From Alphaproteobacteria bacterium (GTDB taxonomy: Bacteria; Pseudomonadota; Alphaproteobacteria; CACIAM-22H2), in the NCBI GenBank assembly GCA_016793165.1, contig JAEULA010000054.1:1-64000 (forward strand): a stretch of DNA of 64,000 nt, read 5' to 3'. The notes under the pieces were generated by a model, which was not told the origin of the DNA, made no database searches, and was given only the letters and a program-made list of their open reading frames with translations. The translations under genes and the position numbers were made by a program. Position 1 is the first letter of the stretch. Each line of letters begins with the position of its first letter. Shown piece after piece: positions 1 to 9,388 of the stretch.

Positions 1-1713
1 CGCGGCCACCTGGACCACCGCCGCCGCCGGCGCCGCGACGACCGTCGTTCGCGCCCGCGCCGCAAACCGCACCGCGAGCATGTTCGCCACCGCCCGCGCG
101 AAGGACAGCGCGCCGTCGGCGCGCCAGTCCTCGACGACGACGAGTCCGAGCCAGCGTTCCCCGCTGCGGATCGGCACCGTGATCACGGACCGGCTGCCCA
201 TGCGCTTGAGGTAGAGCTTGTGGAAGTCGGCGGTCCGCGCGTCCTTGGCCGCCTCCGCGACTTCCAGCTCCTGGCCCGCCTCGGCCGCGGCGAAGAAGCC
301 GGGCATCTCGGTGCGGGTGAGCTCGACGCCCGCCGTGTGGCCGTCGTTCTCGCGGTCGCGGCAGTCCTCGAGCACCATGGCGTTGCTGTCGGAGGACACG
401 CGCCACAGGCCGAATCGCTTGGCGCCCACCGCGCGCGCGGCGATCTTCGTCAGCGCCTGGACCGCGTCCTCCTGCGTCGGATCGAACAGGGCCGCATTCG
501 CCGCCAGCTCGGTGAACGCGCGGCTCTGCGCCTCGCGCGACTGCTCGCGCAGCACCACGAGCGCCGCGTTGCGGTCGGCGCGCAGGCCCTGGTGGATCAG
601 CAGCGCCGCGAACAGTGCCGAGAGCAGCACGACGCCGAAGGACATCAGCAGCGTCGAGCGGTTGTTGAGCGCGACGAAGCCGACGAAGTCCTTCTCCGGG
701 ACGACGATCAGAGTCGACCAGTCGTGGTCGGCGTCGGCCAGCACCGGCGTCGCGGCGGTGATGTAGCGCTCGCCGTCGATCTCGATGGTGCGGCGGCCGT
801 GGCCCTCGATCCGGAACCGGTTGTAGGCGCGGGTCAGCACGCCGTCGCCGAGCTCGTCGAGCGAGGCCGGCAGCAGCTGATCACCCACGCGCTTGAAGGT
901 GCGGGCGGCGTCCGGATAGGCGACGAGCCTGCCGTCGCCGTCGACGATCATCGCGCGGCCGGACTTGCCGATCTGCAGCGCGGCGAGGAAGCGCGACAGC
1001 GTGTCGAGCGCGATGTCGACGCCGAAGACCGCGGTCAAGGCGCCCTTGGTGTCGAACAGTGCGCCGGACGCGGTCAGGCCCGGCTTCTGGTCCGTGAAGA
1101 AGATGTAGAGGCGTGACCAGTGGACCTTGCCCCGGGCCTCGACGGCGCCCTGGTACCAGACGCGGGTTCGCGGATCGTAGGTGTCCGTGGGATCCTTCTC
1201 GACCAGGCGAGTGGCGCCTTGCGGGTCGCGCCGGGTCCAGGTCGTCTCGGGAGCGCCCTTGCGGCGATCGATCACCTTGGTGTCGATGGCGCCGCTCGCC
1301 TCGCGCTTCGCCATCATGAAGCTGCCGTCGGGCGAGGCGTAGCTGATCAGCGACAGCTGCGGATTGTCGAACAGGATCTGCCAGCCGATGGCCTCCGCGC
1401 CCCCCTGCGGCTCGCCCAGGAACTTGCCGTCCGAGAGCACGCCGCGCAGCAGCTCCACCGCGCGGGGCGCCGGCCCGAGATAGGCGTCGACCTCGCGCGA
1501 GATCCGCTGCGCCTGGGACTGGATCACCTCGTCGGCGAGCTGCAATGCATCGCGCTTGTTCGTCTCGTAGGAGTACCAGGCGATGCCGAGGATCGCGGCG
1601 ATGATGAGCCCGACCCCGATGATCGGCAGGCCGATGCGCGACCAGCGGTGGCGCGACTGCCGGCGCGCCTCCGCGGGATCGATCACCGAATTGCCGCCAT
1701 CGCCAGCCACCAC
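1..1713 (-). CDS. Cache- and GAF-domain membrane sensor protein (C-terminus cut off by window edge)
   Basis: A continuous reading frame runs leftward from a GTG at 1713 off the window edge, giving at least 571 residues. An in-frame TAA lies a short way upstream; the codon at 1710 is also GTG, so the start is either. Residues about 24-49 form a membrane helix. They are followed by a roughly 300-residue periplasmic segment with a double-Cache look (motifs RVWYQGA and GVDIALDTL), a second membrane helix at about 351-376, and a GAF-like domain at about 395-560. In this family the periplasmic part binds a small ligand and the cytoplasmic output is often an adenylate/guanylate cyclase, GGDEF or kinase domain. 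The output domain lies outside the window, so the signalling class cannot be named. Confidence 0.75.
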   Translation of the reverse strand, partial: MVAGDGGNSVIDPAEARRQSRHRWSRIGLPIIGVGLIIAAILGIAWYSYETNKRDALQLADEVIQSQAQRISREVDAYLGPAPRAVELLRGVLSDGKFLGEPQGGAEAIGWQILFDNPQLSLISYASPDGSFMMAKREASGAIDTKVIDRRKGAPETTWTRRDPQGATRLVEKDPTDTYDPRTRVWYQGAVEARGKVHWSRLYIFFTDQKPGLTASGALFDTKGALTAVFGVDIALDTLSRFLAALQIGKSGRAMIVDGDGRLVAYPDAARTFKRVGDQLLPASLDELGDGVLTRAYNRFRIEGHGRRTIEIDGERYITAATPVLADADHDWSTLIVVPEKDFVGFVALNNRSTLLMSFGVVLLSALFAALLIHQGLRADRNAALVVLREQSREAQSRAFTELAANAALFDPTQEDAVQALTKIAARAVGAKRFGLWRVSSDSNAMVLEDCRDRENDGHTAGVELTRTEMPGFFAAAEAGQELEVAEAAKDARTADFHKLYLKRMGSRSVITVPIRSGERWLGLVVVEDWRADGALSFARAVANMLAVRFAARARTTVVAAPAAAVVQVAA

Positions 1714-1832
1714 GTCGGGCCTGTCCTGTCGCTTTATCGAGCCGTCGCCGCCAGATTAGGCATGCCGCCGCCGGCGGCAAGCGTTGCCGGCGGCGCGAAC
1801 GCGCTTGTCCCAGCGATGCGGTCGCCGCCCGG

Positions 1833-2642
1833 TCAGGTCGGGACGGTCGGTTTCAGCCGGCCGCCGGCGCGGACGGGCTCGATGCGCCGCGCGAGTCCGC
1901 TCGCCGGATCGATCTCGGCGTAGATGCCGCACATCGTCCCCTCGCCCTCGGCCGGCGACAGCCGCTCCCCCGGCATCTTGCGGACGAAGCGCGCGATCGC
2001 GGCCTCCTTCTTCATGCCGATGACCGAATCGTAGTCGCCGCACATCCCGGCATCGGTCTGATAACCGGTGCCGCCGGGCAGGATCTGGGCGTCCGCGGTC
2101 GGCACATGACTGTGCGAGCCGACGACGAGCGACACCCGGCCGTCGCAGAGGTGGCCGAGCGCCATCTTCTCGCTGGTCGCCTCGCCGTGGACGTCGACGA
2201 TCAGCACGTCGACTCCGTTGCCGAGGCGCTGGGTGGCGAGCACGCTCTCGATCGCCGCGAAGGGATCGTCAAGCGGATCCATGAACAGCCTGGTCATGAC
2301 GTTGACGACGACGATGCGCTTCTTGGCGACGCCGAAGACGCCGATGCCCCGGCCGGGCGTCCCGCGCGGGAAGTTGAGCGGACGCAACAGCCGCGGATCG
2401 TTGTCGATCGTCGCGACGATCTCGCGCTGGTCCCAGACGTGGTTGCCGGTGGTGATGCAGTCGACGCCCGCGTCGTAGAGCTCGGTGGCGGTCTTGTCGG
2501 TGATGCCGAAGCCGTGGGCGGCGTTCTCGCCGTTCGCCACGACGAAGTCCAACCCCAGCCGGTCGCGCAGGCCCGGCAGGTGCTTCGCGACCGCGTCACG
2601 GCCCGAGCGCCCGACGACGTCGCCGAGAAAGAGCAGCTTCAT
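1833..2642 (-). CDS. YmdB-family metallophosphoesterase (TIGR00282 type)
   Basis: This 269-residue protein matches the YmdB family of calcineurin-like phosphoesterases, which hydrolyse 2',3'-cyclic nucleotides and cyclic phosphodiesters using a two-metal site. Expected ligands sit at their usual positions: D8 (LFLGDVVG), E39-N40 (ANGEN), N67-H68 (TGNHVWD), then DVHGEAT and GSHSHVPTAD near the C-terminus. The length is normal and there is no signal peptide, so it is cytoplasmic. The start at 2642 overlaps the end of the upstream cyclo-ligase gene by four bases (ATGA), indicating translational coupling. A longer in-frame extension upstream exists but lies inside the cyclo-ligase gene and lacks family similarity. 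The physiological substrate is unknown. Confidence 0.9.
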   Translation of the reverse strand: MKLLFLGDVVGRSGRDAVAKHLPGLRDRLGLDFVVANGENAAHGFGITDKTATELYDAGVDCITTGNHVWDQREIVATIDNDPRLLRPLNFPRGTPGRGIGVFGVAKKRIVVVNVMTRLFMDPLDDPFAAIESVLATQRLGNGVDVLIVDVHGEATSEKMALGHLCDGRVSLVVGSHSHVPTADAQILPGGTGYQTDAGMCGDYDSVIGMKKEAAIARFVRKMPGERLSPAEGEGTMCGIYAEIDPASGLARRIEPVRAGGRLKPTVPT

Positions 2643-3232
2643 GCGACCGCCGGATGCAGCAGGCCGCGCTCGGTGGCGATCAGGTCGAGGCGCTGGTCGA
2701 AAGGTTCGCGTGGCACGTGGTCGATCTCCTGGGCGGCGTAGCCGATGCCGATCGCCAGGACGTCGCCGGCGCGGCGCAGACTGGCGAGGGTGCGGTCGTA
2801 ATAGCCGCCTCCGTAGCCCAGACGGAAGCCGCGCGCATCGAACGCGAGCAGCGGCACCAGCAGCACCCGCGGCACCAGCACCGGCGCGTCCGCGGGCGGT
2901 ACGGACGTGCCGAAGCCCGCGTCGACCAAGCGGTCGCCGGGTTGCCAGGCCCTGAAGACCAGGGGAGCCTCGCGCGCGACGACGACGGGAAGCGCGCAGT
3001 GCCAACCCGCCGAGAAAAGCGCCTGCAGCGCCGGCCGCACGTCGAACTCGTCGCCCATCGGCCAGTAGGCCGAGACGGGTCCCGGCCGGTACGGCGTCGC
3101 GGAAAGCGCCGGCAGCAGATGCCCGGCCACCGCATGACCGGCGTCGAGCGCGGCCATGCGCCACGACGCGCGGGCGGCGCGCAACGTCCGCCGCAGCGCG
3201 CGCTTGGTCTCGACGATCGGGGACAGGCTCAC
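2639..3232 (-). CDS. ygfA: 5-formyltetrahydrofolate cyclo-ligase
   Basis: This 197-residue protein is a 5-formyltetrahydrofolate cyclo-ligase (methenyl-THF synthetase), which uses ATP to convert 5-formyl-THF to 5,10-methenyl-THF and so returns stored folate to one-carbon metabolism. It has the basic N-terminal stretch KRALRRTLR, the central YWPMGDEFD, and the family signature LGYGGGYYDRTL near residue 135. It follows the 6S RNA gene on the same strand, the classical neighbourhood for this gene across Proteobacteria, and overlaps the YmdB-type gene by four bases. In several bacteria it is co-transcribed with 6S RNA; the short gap of about 95 bases is compatible with that. Confidence 0.95.
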   Translation of the reverse strand: MSLSPIVETKRALRRTLRAARASWRMAALDAGHAVAGHLLPALSATPYRPGPVSAYWPMGDEFDVRPALQALFSAGWHCALPVVVAREAPLVFRAWQPGDRLVDAGFGTSVPPADAPVLVPRVLLVPLLAFDARGFRLGYGGGYYDRTLASLRRAGDVLAIGIGYAAQEIDHVPREPFDQRLDLIATERGLLHPAVA

Positions 3233-3325
3233 GACGGTCCTGGCGGCCGCGCTCGGGCCGGACGAAGGGCAGCGGCGGGAAACGGGAGGGAGTGGAGTGG
3301 ACGGAGCCGCCGCGGCCGTTGGCGC

Positions 3326-3490
3326 AAAAAACCCTCTGTGGCCCGCTTGACGCAGGTGGGCGCCGTGGTACCGAGGCCTCGACCCCGGCAGGGACAGCTC
3401 CCGAGAGGTAAGTTATCGGCCCCAGGGATTATGTGGCCTGACGCGCCGCACAGCCCCGTCCGAGGAACAATCTAGGCTGCCGAGGGTTTC
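3326..3490 (-). ncRNA. ssrS: 6S RNA
   Basis: In the gap between zapA and the cyclo-ligase gene, the minus strand can fold with a closing stem AAACCCTC (3489-3482) pairing perfectly with GAGGGTTT (3336-3329), followed by a U-rich end (3331-3326). Inside lies CCCTGGGGCCGATAACTTACC, similar to the conserved CCCTGAGCCGATA block of Escherichia coli 6S RNA. Length is about 160 nucleotides, as expected for alphaproteobacterial 6S RNA. 6S RNA mimics an open promoter and sequesters sigma70 RNA polymerase in stationary phase. The ends are estimated from the closing stem. A covariance-model search was not possible. Confidence 0.85.
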
Positions 3491-3540
3491 CGAACAACTG
3501 ACGCGACGAAAAAGTCCCGCGGCCGCCCCCGGCGACATCC

Positions 3541-3942
3541 TCAATTCGCCTCGAGCCGGTCGGACATGACCGCCATGCGCTGTGCGAGCCGGTCGAGATG
3601 GCGCGAAAGCGTCTCCTCGCGCCGCGCAAGCTGCGCCTCGATGGCATTGACGCGCTCCTGCAAGGCACCGTTGCGCTCGTCGGCCGCCCGAACGGCGCTC
3701 GACCCCGCTTCGCTCGCCGCTCGGGCGGCCTCGGCGTCGTGATAGGCCTCGCCCAGCTCGTCGGCGAGCGTCAGGCAGGCGAGCATGAACAGTCGCGCCT
3801 CGCCGACGCCGCCCATCTTCGCGGCCAGGTCGCGGACTTTGGTGTCGACGTACTTCGCGAGGCCGCGCAGCCGCTCCTCCTCGCCGTCGGCGCAGCCCAC
3901 CGTGTAGCTGCGTCCGTTGATCTCGATCGCAATCTGCGCCAT
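3541..3942 (-). CDS. zapA: Cell division protein ZapA
   Basis: This 133-residue protein has the ZapA fold: an N-terminal beta-rich part beginning [12 protein letters not shown], the [17 protein letters not shown] segment, the LADELGEA segment, and a C-terminal coiled coil (about residues 80-130). ZapA dimers and tetramers bind FtsZ filaments and bundle them at the division site. The protein is longer than E. coli ZapA, as is usual in alphaproteobacteria. It is the first gene of the leftward series zapA – 6S RNA – cyclo-ligase – YmdB-like. Confidence 0.93.
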   Translation of the reverse strand: MAQIAIEINGRSYTVGCADGEEERLRGLAKYVDTKVRDLAAKMGGVGEARLFMLACLTLADELGEAYHDAEAARAASEAGSSAVRAADERNGALQERVNAIEAQLARREETLSRHLDRLAQRMAVMSDRLEAN

Positions 3943-3996
3943 CGCGCCGCCTCGCCTTGAACGTCTCGAATGCGTTCCGTCACGCCCCGCGGGCGC

Positions 3997-4239
3997 TCAC
4001 TCGGGCCGACGCGGCGCCGTGCCGCCGTCGTCGCCCGACATCGCATCGGCTTCCGCCAGGGCCGCCTGCGCCGCGCGCGCCGCCGCAAGGGCGCGATCGA
4101 CGCGCGTCGCCAATGCGTCGAGCCTGCCGTCGACGGCCGCGACGTCGGACGGTGCCGCCGCCGGCGCACGGGACAGGTTCCCCTCCAGGCGCTTCAGCGC
4201 CGCGTCCACGCGATCCAGCGATTCGTCGATGCGAGCCAT
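3997..4239 (-). CDS. Small coiled-coil protein upstream of zapA (DUF4164-like)
   Basis: An 80-residue, mostly helical protein (begins [19 protein letters not shown]) with a heptad-like pattern in residues 1-60 and a polar, disordered tail. It lies just upstream of zapA on the same strand and divergent from transketolase. A small coiled-coil gene is commonly found in this position in alphaproteobacteria. The function is unknown; a division-related role is only suggested by position. An in-frame extension upstream to 4527 overlaps tkt and is not credible. Confidence 0.65.
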   Translation of the reverse strand: MARIDESLDRVDAALKRLEGNLSRAPAAAPSDVAAVDGRLDALATRVDRALAAARAAQAALAEADAMSGDDGGTAPRRPE

Positions 4240-4330
4240 GGTCGTTCTCCCGTTGCGCGGCAGAACATCGCGTTTTGCCCGCCGAATCAAGGTTGACGCC
4301 CCTCCGGACGGGGCGCATTTTCCGCCGCGC
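4240..4330. promoter_or_regulatory. Divergent promoter region with hairpin before tkt
   Basis: This 91-base gap must hold promoters for both the leftward small-protein/zapA unit and rightward tkt-gap. On the plus strand TTGACG (4293-4298) is a fair -35 box; 17 bases on, only a weak CATTTT occupies the -10 position. CGCCCC (4297-4302) and GGGGCG (4310-4315) form a six-pair hairpin ending 15 bases before the tkt ATG. Whether it is a leader hairpin or chance in GC-rich DNA is not known. Confidence 0.35.
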
Positions 4331-6370
4331 ATGAGCGCTGCTCCCGACACCGTTCCGGTCGCCTCTCCGAAACCCCTGAGCACCAAACAGACGCCCGAGC
4401 ACGCCCGCATGGCGAACGCCCTGCGCGCGCTGGCGATGGACGCTGTGGAGAAGGCGAAATCCGGGCATCCGGGCATGCCGATGGGCATGGCCGATGTCGC
4501 CACCGTCCTGTGGACCAAGTTCCTCAAGTTCGATCCGACAGCGCCCGATTGGCCCGACCGCGACCGCTTCGTGCTGTCCGCCGGCCACGGCTCGATGCTG
4601 CTCTACGCGCTGCTCCATCTCACCGGCTATGCCGACATGACGATGGACGAGATCAAGCGCTTCCGGCAGCTCGGCGCGAAGACCGCGGGCCATCCCGAAT
4701 TCGGACATGCCGCCGGCATCGAGACGACGACCGGGCCGCTGGGCCAGGGCCTCGCCAACGCCGTCGGCATGGCGATGGCCGAGCGCGCGCTCAACGCACG
4801 CTTCGGCGATGCGCTCGTCGATCACTACACCTACGTGATCGCCGGCGACGGCTGCCTGATGGAGGGCATCAGCCAGGAGGCGATATCGCTCGCCGGCCAT
4901 CTGCGGCTGAACCGCCTGGTCGTGCTGTTCGACGACAACGGCATTTCGATCGACGGGCCGACCTCGCTGACGACCTCCGAGGACCAGCTCGCGCGCTTCG
5001 CCGCCAGCGGCTGGCACACGATCGCGGTGGACGGTCACGACCCGGCCGCGATCGAGGCCGCGATCGCCGAGGCGCGCCGCAGCGAGCGCCCCACCCTCGT
5101 CGCGTGCCGCACGACGATCGCCTACGGCGCGCCGACCAAGGCCGGCACCTCCGCCTCGCACGGCTCGCCGCTGGGCGCCGCGGAAATCGCCACCACGCGC
5201 GAGCGCCTGGGCTGGACCAACGGCCCGTTCGAGATCCCCGTCGACGTGCTCGAGCGCTGGATCGCCGCCGGCCACCGCGGCGGCGCCGCCCGCAAGTCCT
5301 GGGACGGCCGGCTGGCACGCGCCACGTCGGAGCTGCGCAACGAGTTCAAGCGCGTGGTCGCCGGCAAGCTGCCCAAGGCGCTCGACGAGGCGGTCGCCGC
5401 GCTCCGGGCCAGGCTGATCGCCGAAAAGCCGAATGTCGCTACGCGCGTCGCGTCGCAGACCGCGCTCGAGATGCTCGCCGCCGCGGTGCCCGAGTTGCTC
5501 GGCGGCTCGGCCGATCTCACCGGGTCGAACAACACCAAGGCGAAGGTGCAGGCGCCCTTCACCGCCACCGACCGCGCCGGCCGCTACGTCTATTACGGCG
5601 TGCGCGAGCACGGCATGGCGGCCGCGATGAACGGCATGGCGCTGCACGGCGGCGTCATCCCGTACGGCGGCACATTCCTGGTCTTCACCGACTACTGCCG
5701 ACCGGCCATCCGGCTGTCGGCGCTGATGGGCCAGCGCGTCGTCTACGTGATGACGCACGATTCCATCGGGCTCGGCGAGGACGGGCCGACGCATCAGCCG
5801 GTCGAGCATCTCGCCGCCCTGCGCGCGATCCCCAACGTCGCGGTGTTCCGCCCCGCGGACGCGGTCGAGACGCTGGAGTGCTGGCAGATCGCCCTGCAGC
5901 GCAAGGACGGCCCCAGCGTGCTGGCGCTCACGCGTCAGAACCTCGCGACGCTGCGGACGTCGGACGACGCGGCCAATGCCTGCGCGCGCGGCGGCTACGT
6001 GCTCGCCGAGGCCGACGGCGGCGAGCGCCAGGCGACGATCATCGCGACGGGGTCCGAGGTCGCGATCGCGATGGAGGCGCGCCGGCTCCTCGCCGCCGAG
6101 GGCGTGCGCGCGGCCGTGGCCTCGCTGCCGTGCTGGCTGCTGTTCGACCGCCAGACCGGAACCTATCGTCGCGCGGTGCTCGGCGGCTCGCGGGTCGCGA
6201 AGGTGGCCGTCGAGGCGGCCATCGGCTTCGGGTGGGAGCGCTATGTCGGCGCCAAGGGCGGCTTCGTCGGCATGCCCGGGTTCGGCGCCTCGGCGCCGGC
6301 CGCCGATCTTTACAAACACTTCGGGATTACCGCCGAAGCTGTCGCGACGGCCGTCAAGGAACGCCTCTAG
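4331..6370 (+). CDS. tkt: Transketolase
   Basis: The 679-residue protein is a full-length transketolase, which uses thiamine diphosphate to move two-carbon ketol units between pentose-phosphate and glycolytic (or Calvin cycle) sugars. Visible signatures are [12 protein letters not shown] near residue 43, [15 protein letters not shown], the thiamine-diphosphate motif [13 protein letters not shown] through FDDN, and [15 protein letters not shown] with the catalytic Glu. The ATG at 4331 follows no clear Shine-Dalgarno sequence; an internal ATG at 4409 would remove only a disordered leader. gap follows 45 bases downstream on the same strand. Confidence 0.95.
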   Translation: MSAAPDTVPVASPKPLSTKQTPEHARMANALRALAMDAVEKAKSGHPGMPMGMADVATVLWTKFLKFDPTAPDWPDRDRFVLSAGHGSMLLYALLHLTGYADMTMDEIKRFRQLGAKTAGHPEFGHAAGIETTTGPLGQGLANAVGMAMAERALNARFGDALVDHYTYVIAGDGCLMEGISQEAISLAGHLRLNRLVVLFDDNGISIDGPTSLTTSEDQLARFAASGWHTIAVDGHDPAAIEAAIAEARRSERPTLVACRTTIAYGAPTKAGTSASHGSPLGAAEIATTRERLGWTNGPFEIPVDVLERWIAAGHRGGAARKSWDGRLARATSELRNEFKRVVAGKLPKALDEAVAALRARLIAEKPNVATRVASQTALEMLAAAVPELLGGSADLTGSNNTKAKVQAPFTATDRAGRYVYYGVREHGMAAAMNGMALHGGVIPYGGTFLVFTDYCRPAIRLSALMGQRVVYVMTHDSIGLGEDGPTHQPVEHLAALRAIPNVAVFRPADAVETLECWQIALQRKDGPSVLALTRQNLATLRTSDDAANACARGGYVLAEADGGERQATIIATGSEVAIAMEARRLLAAEGVRAAVASLPCWLLFDRQTGTYRRAVLGGSRVAKVAVEAAIGFGWERYVGAKGGFVGMPGFGASAPAADLYKHFGITAEAVATAVKERL

Positions 6371-6415
6371 ACAGCCGTCCTCAACACACCGTCCAGGCAT
6401 CCATCGAGGAAGACC

Positions 6416-7426
6416 ATGACCGTGAAGATCGCCATCAACGGCTTTGGCCGGATCGGCCGCCTCGTCCTGCGCGCGCTGCATGAATCCGGCCGCAAGGACA
6501 TCGAGGTGGTCGGCATCAACGACCTCGGCTCGGTCAAGATGAACGCCCATCTTCTCAAGCACGATTCCGTTCACGGCGCCTTTCCGGGCAGCGTGTCCAC
6601 GGGCGACGACTGGATGGACATCGGCCGCGGCAGGATCAAGGTCACGGCCGAGCGCGATCCGGCCAAGCTCCCCTGGGGCGCCCTGGGCGTCGACATCGTC
6701 GCCGAGAGCACCGGCATCTTCACCAAGCGCGAGCAGGCCGCGGCCCATCTGACCGCCGGCGCGAAGCGCGTGCTGATCTCGGCGCCCGCCGACGGCGCCG
6801 ACCTGACCGTCGTCTACGGCGTGAACCACGACCAGCTGAAGGCCGAGCACAAGGTCGTGTCCAACGCCTCCTGCACGACCAACTGCCTCGCCCCCGTCGC
6901 CTACGTGCTGCACAACGCATTCGGCATCGAGCGCGGCTACATGACGACGATCCACGCCTATACCGGCGACCAGAACACCGTCGATACGATGCACAAGGAC
7001 AGGCGGCGCGCGGGCGCCGCGGCGCTGTCAATGATCCCGACTTCCACCGGGGCCGCGAAGGCGGTCGGCCTCGTGCTGCCGGAGCTCAAGGGCAAGCTCG
7101 ACGGCACCGCGATCCGCGTGCCGACGGCGAATGTCAGCCTGATCGACTTCAAGTTCGTGCCGAAGAAGAAGGCGAGCGTGGACGAGGTCAACGCGGCGAT
7201 CCGCGAGGCGGCCGCGTCGGCGCGACTGAAGGGCGTTCTCTGCACCACCGACGAGGAACTGGTCTCGAGCGACTTCAACCACGTCCCGGCGAGTTCCACC
7301 TTCGACTTCACGCAGACCCAGGTCATCGACGGCGGCCTCATCCGCGTCCTGAGCTGGTACGACAACGAATGGGGCTTCTCCAACCGCATGCTCGACACCG
7401 CTGCGGCGATGGCGAAGCTCGGCTGA
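6416..7426 (+). CDS. gap: Type I glyceraldehyde-3-phosphate dehydrogenase
   Basis: The 336-residue protein has the Rossmann motif [15 protein letters not shown] in the cofactor pocket, the catalytic Cys153 in [12 protein letters not shown], His180 in [10 protein letters not shown] and the C-terminal [12 protein letters not shown]. It oxidises glyceraldehyde-3-phosphate to 1,3-bisphosphoglycerate with NAD(P) in glycolysis and gluconeogenesis. GAGGAA lies just before the start. In many alphaproteobacteria the order is tkt-gap-pgk; here pgk is absent and a convergent ABC exporter follows after 25 bases. Confidence 0.96.
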   Translation: MTVKIAINGFGRIGRLVLRALHESGRKDIEVVGINDLGSVKMNAHLLKHDSVHGAFPGSVSTGDDWMDIGRGRIKVTAERDPAKLPWGALGVDIVAESTGIFTKREQAAAHLTAGAKRVLISAPADGADLTVVYGVNHDQLKAEHKVVSNASCTTNCLAPVAYVLHNAFGIERGYMTTIHAYTGDQNTVDTMHKDRRRAGAAALSMIPTSTGAAKAVGLVLPELKGKLDGTAIRVPTANVSLIDFKFVPKKKASVDEVNAAIREAAASARLKGVLCTTDEELVSSDFNHVPASSTFDFTQTQVIDGGLIRVLSWYDNEWGFSNRMLDTAAAMAKLG

Positions 7427-7451
7427 CGCGACGTCGCGTCGCCGGCGCCCC

Positions 7452-8147
7452 CTAGGCGGGGACGCTCCCCGCGATCCGGCCGTCGACCAGGTGCACGCGC
7501 CGCGTGGCGCGCTGCGCCAGGTCGAGGTCGTGGGTGACGGCGACGACGCATCGCCCCTCCTCGCGCGCCAGGCGCGCGAAGATTTCGAACACCAGCTGCG
7601 CGTTGCGCGTGTCGAGGTTGCCGGTCGGCTCGTCTGCCAGCAGCACCGCGGGATCGTTGGCGAGCGCGCGCGCGATCGCGACGCGCTGGCGCTGGCCGCC
7701 CGAAAGCTGGTCCGGACGCTTCGCCGCGTGCTCGGCGAGATCGAGCCGCGCGAGAAGCGCCAGGGCCCGCGACCGGATCTCCGCCGGCGCGTAACGGCCG
7801 AGCTGCCGCATCGGGATCATCACGTTCTCGCAGGCCGAGAACTCCGGCAGCAGGAAATGGAACTGGAAGACGAACCCGAGCTTCGCGAGACGCAGCGTCG
7901 CGAGGGCATCGGCATCGAGCCCGGCCGTGTCGACGCCCGCGATCCGCACCCGCCCCGCCGTCGGCCGGTCCAGCAGGCCCAGCAGGTAGAGCAGCGACGA
8001 CTTGCCCGACCCCGAGGGCCCGGTGACCGCGACGAACTCGCCCGCGCAAACATCGAGATCGATGCCGTCCACGAGCGTCACCGGGACCGGCCCGGGCAGC
8101 GTGCGCGCGACGCCGCGCAACTCCAGGATCGGCGCGGCCCCGCTCAC
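7452..8147 (-). CDS. ABC exporter ATPase (LolD/MacB/DevA type)
   Basis: This 231-residue nucleotide-binding subunit has Walker A GPSGSGKSS, signature LSGGQ, Walker B VLLADEPTG and a switch His in VTHDLDL. It belongs to the subgroup that powers FtsX-like permeases (LolD, MacB, FtsE, DevA). The GTG start at 8147 overlaps the permease stop (8144-8146), and the protein has no fused membrane domain. Together with the upstream permease and membrane-fusion protein it makes a tripartite exporter. The substrate is unknown. Confidence 0.9.
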   Translation of the reverse strand: MSGAAPILELRGVARTLPGPVPVTLVDGIDLDVCAGEFVAVTGPSGSGKSSLLYLLGLLDRPTAGRVRIAGVDTAGLDADALATLRLAKLGFVFQFHFLLPEFSACENVMIPMRQLGRYAPAEIRSRALALLARLDLAEHAAKRPDQLSGGQRQRVAIARALANDPAVLLADEPTGNLDTRNAQLVFEIFARLAREEGRCVVAVTHDLDLAQRATRRVHLVDGRIAGSVPA

Positions 8148-9388
8148 GCCGCCCCCCGCACGATGTCGACGGGATTGACCCGCGCCGCCCGGCGCGAGGG
8201 CAGCCAGGCGGCGACGACCGACGACAGGATCGCGAAGCCGCCGGCGACGAGGTAGTGCGTGGGCGAGCGGTAGAGGATGAAGCCCTGCGTTCGGACGAAG
8301 CCCTCGATCTCGAAGCGCAGCGACGCGAGCAGCGCGACCAGGCCGTAGCCCAGCGCCCAGCCGCACAGGGTCCCCACGATCCCGACCAGCAGCCCCTGGA
8401 GCACGAAGATCCGCTTGATGTCGCGCTCGCGGAAGCCGATCGACTTGAGGATCGCGATGTCGCGCGTCTTCTCGTAGATCACCGTCGACACGACGTTGAA
8501 GATCCCGAAGCACGCGACGACCAGGATCGCTCCCACCGTCGAGTACATGATCGCGTTCTGGATCACGAAGATGCCGAGCACGTTGGCGTTCGACTCCTGC
8601 CACGGCTCGGCGCGATAGCCGAAGCGCGCCTCGAGGCGCGCCGCGAGGTCCTGGGCCTGCTCGACATCCGCCAGCCGCAGGCGCAGCTGGTTGATCACAT
8701 TGGGGCGGTCCTGCACGACCTGCGCCTTCTTGAGCAGCGCGTAGGCCTGGAAGTTGTCGATGCTGGTGATGCCGCTGCGGAACAGGCCGACGACCTTGGC
8801 CTTGAGCGTCGTGCCCTCGGTGCTCACCAGGGTCAGCGTCGTGCCGAGCCCCGCACCGAGCTTGCGCGCCAGGCCCTCGCCCAGGATCACGCCGTTCGCG
8901 ACGCCCTGCAGCGCCTCGATCGTGCCGGCGATCATGTCCTTCTCGAGATTCGTCACGCGCCGCTCGGCCTGCGGCTCGATGCCGATCAGCGTCGCGGAGA
9001 CGTCGCGCGTGCCGTAGCGCATGAAGGCCTGGCCGGTCAGCGTCGGCGCGACGGCGACCCCGTCGATGGCCTGGATCGCGGCGATCAGGCCGCGCGCGTT
9101 GCGGATGCCGCGCGGCTCGTCGCGCGGCTTGAGCCCGAACAGCTGGACGGCGCCGCCGGCGAAGGTGCGATCCGCGGGCTGGGGCGGCGGATCGCGGAAC
9201 TCGTCCTTGATCACGATGTGCGGCTGCACGTCGATGACCCGGGCGACGAAGTCGCGCTGGAATCCCTGCATCATCGACGCCATCGCGATGAAGAAGCCGA
9301 CGCCGAGCATCACGCCGAGCACCGAAACCAGGCTCTGCCGGCGCCGCTTGAGGACGTGCGCGAACGCGATGTCGAGCGCGAGGTTCAC
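8144..9388 (-). CDS. FtsX/MacB-type ABC transporter permease (DevC-like)
   Basis: A 414-residue permease with one N-terminal helix (about residues 20-40), a large periplasmic MacB-PCD-like domain (about 50-270), and three C-terminal helices ending in the FtsX-family AAWLPSRRAARVNPVDIVRG. This topology is that of LolC/MacB/DevC-class mechanotransmission permeases, which push lipids, lipoproteins or small molecules out through the periplasm rather than transport across the inner membrane. It overlaps the adaptor gene by four bases (9385-9388) and the ATPase gene by four bases. Confidence 0.9.
   Translation of the reverse strand: MNLALDIAFAHVLKRRRQSLVSVLGVMLGVGFFIAMASMMQGFQRDFVARVIDVQPHIVIKDEFRDPPPQPADRTFAGGAVQLFGLKPRDEPRGIRNARGLIAAIQAIDGVAVAPTLTGQAFMRYGTRDVSATLIGIEPQAERRVTNLEKDMIAGTIEALQGVANGVILGEGLARKLGAGLGTTLTLVSTEGTTLKAKVVGLFRSGITSIDNFQAYALLKKAQVVQDRPNVINQLRLRLADVEQAQDLAARLEARFGYRAEPWQESNANVLGIFVIQNAIMYSTVGAILVVACFGIFNVVSTVIYEKTRDIAILKSIGFRERDIKRIFVLQGLLVGIVGTLCGWALGYGLVALLASLRFEIEGFVRTQGFILYRSPTHYLVAGGFAILSSVVAAWLPSRRAARVNPVDIVRGAA

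Noticed and set aside
3980..6994. A 1004-residue reading frame on the minus strand across tkt and gap
   Set aside because: It is antisense to two clear housekeeping genes, has no domain similarity and reflects GC-rich codon bias.
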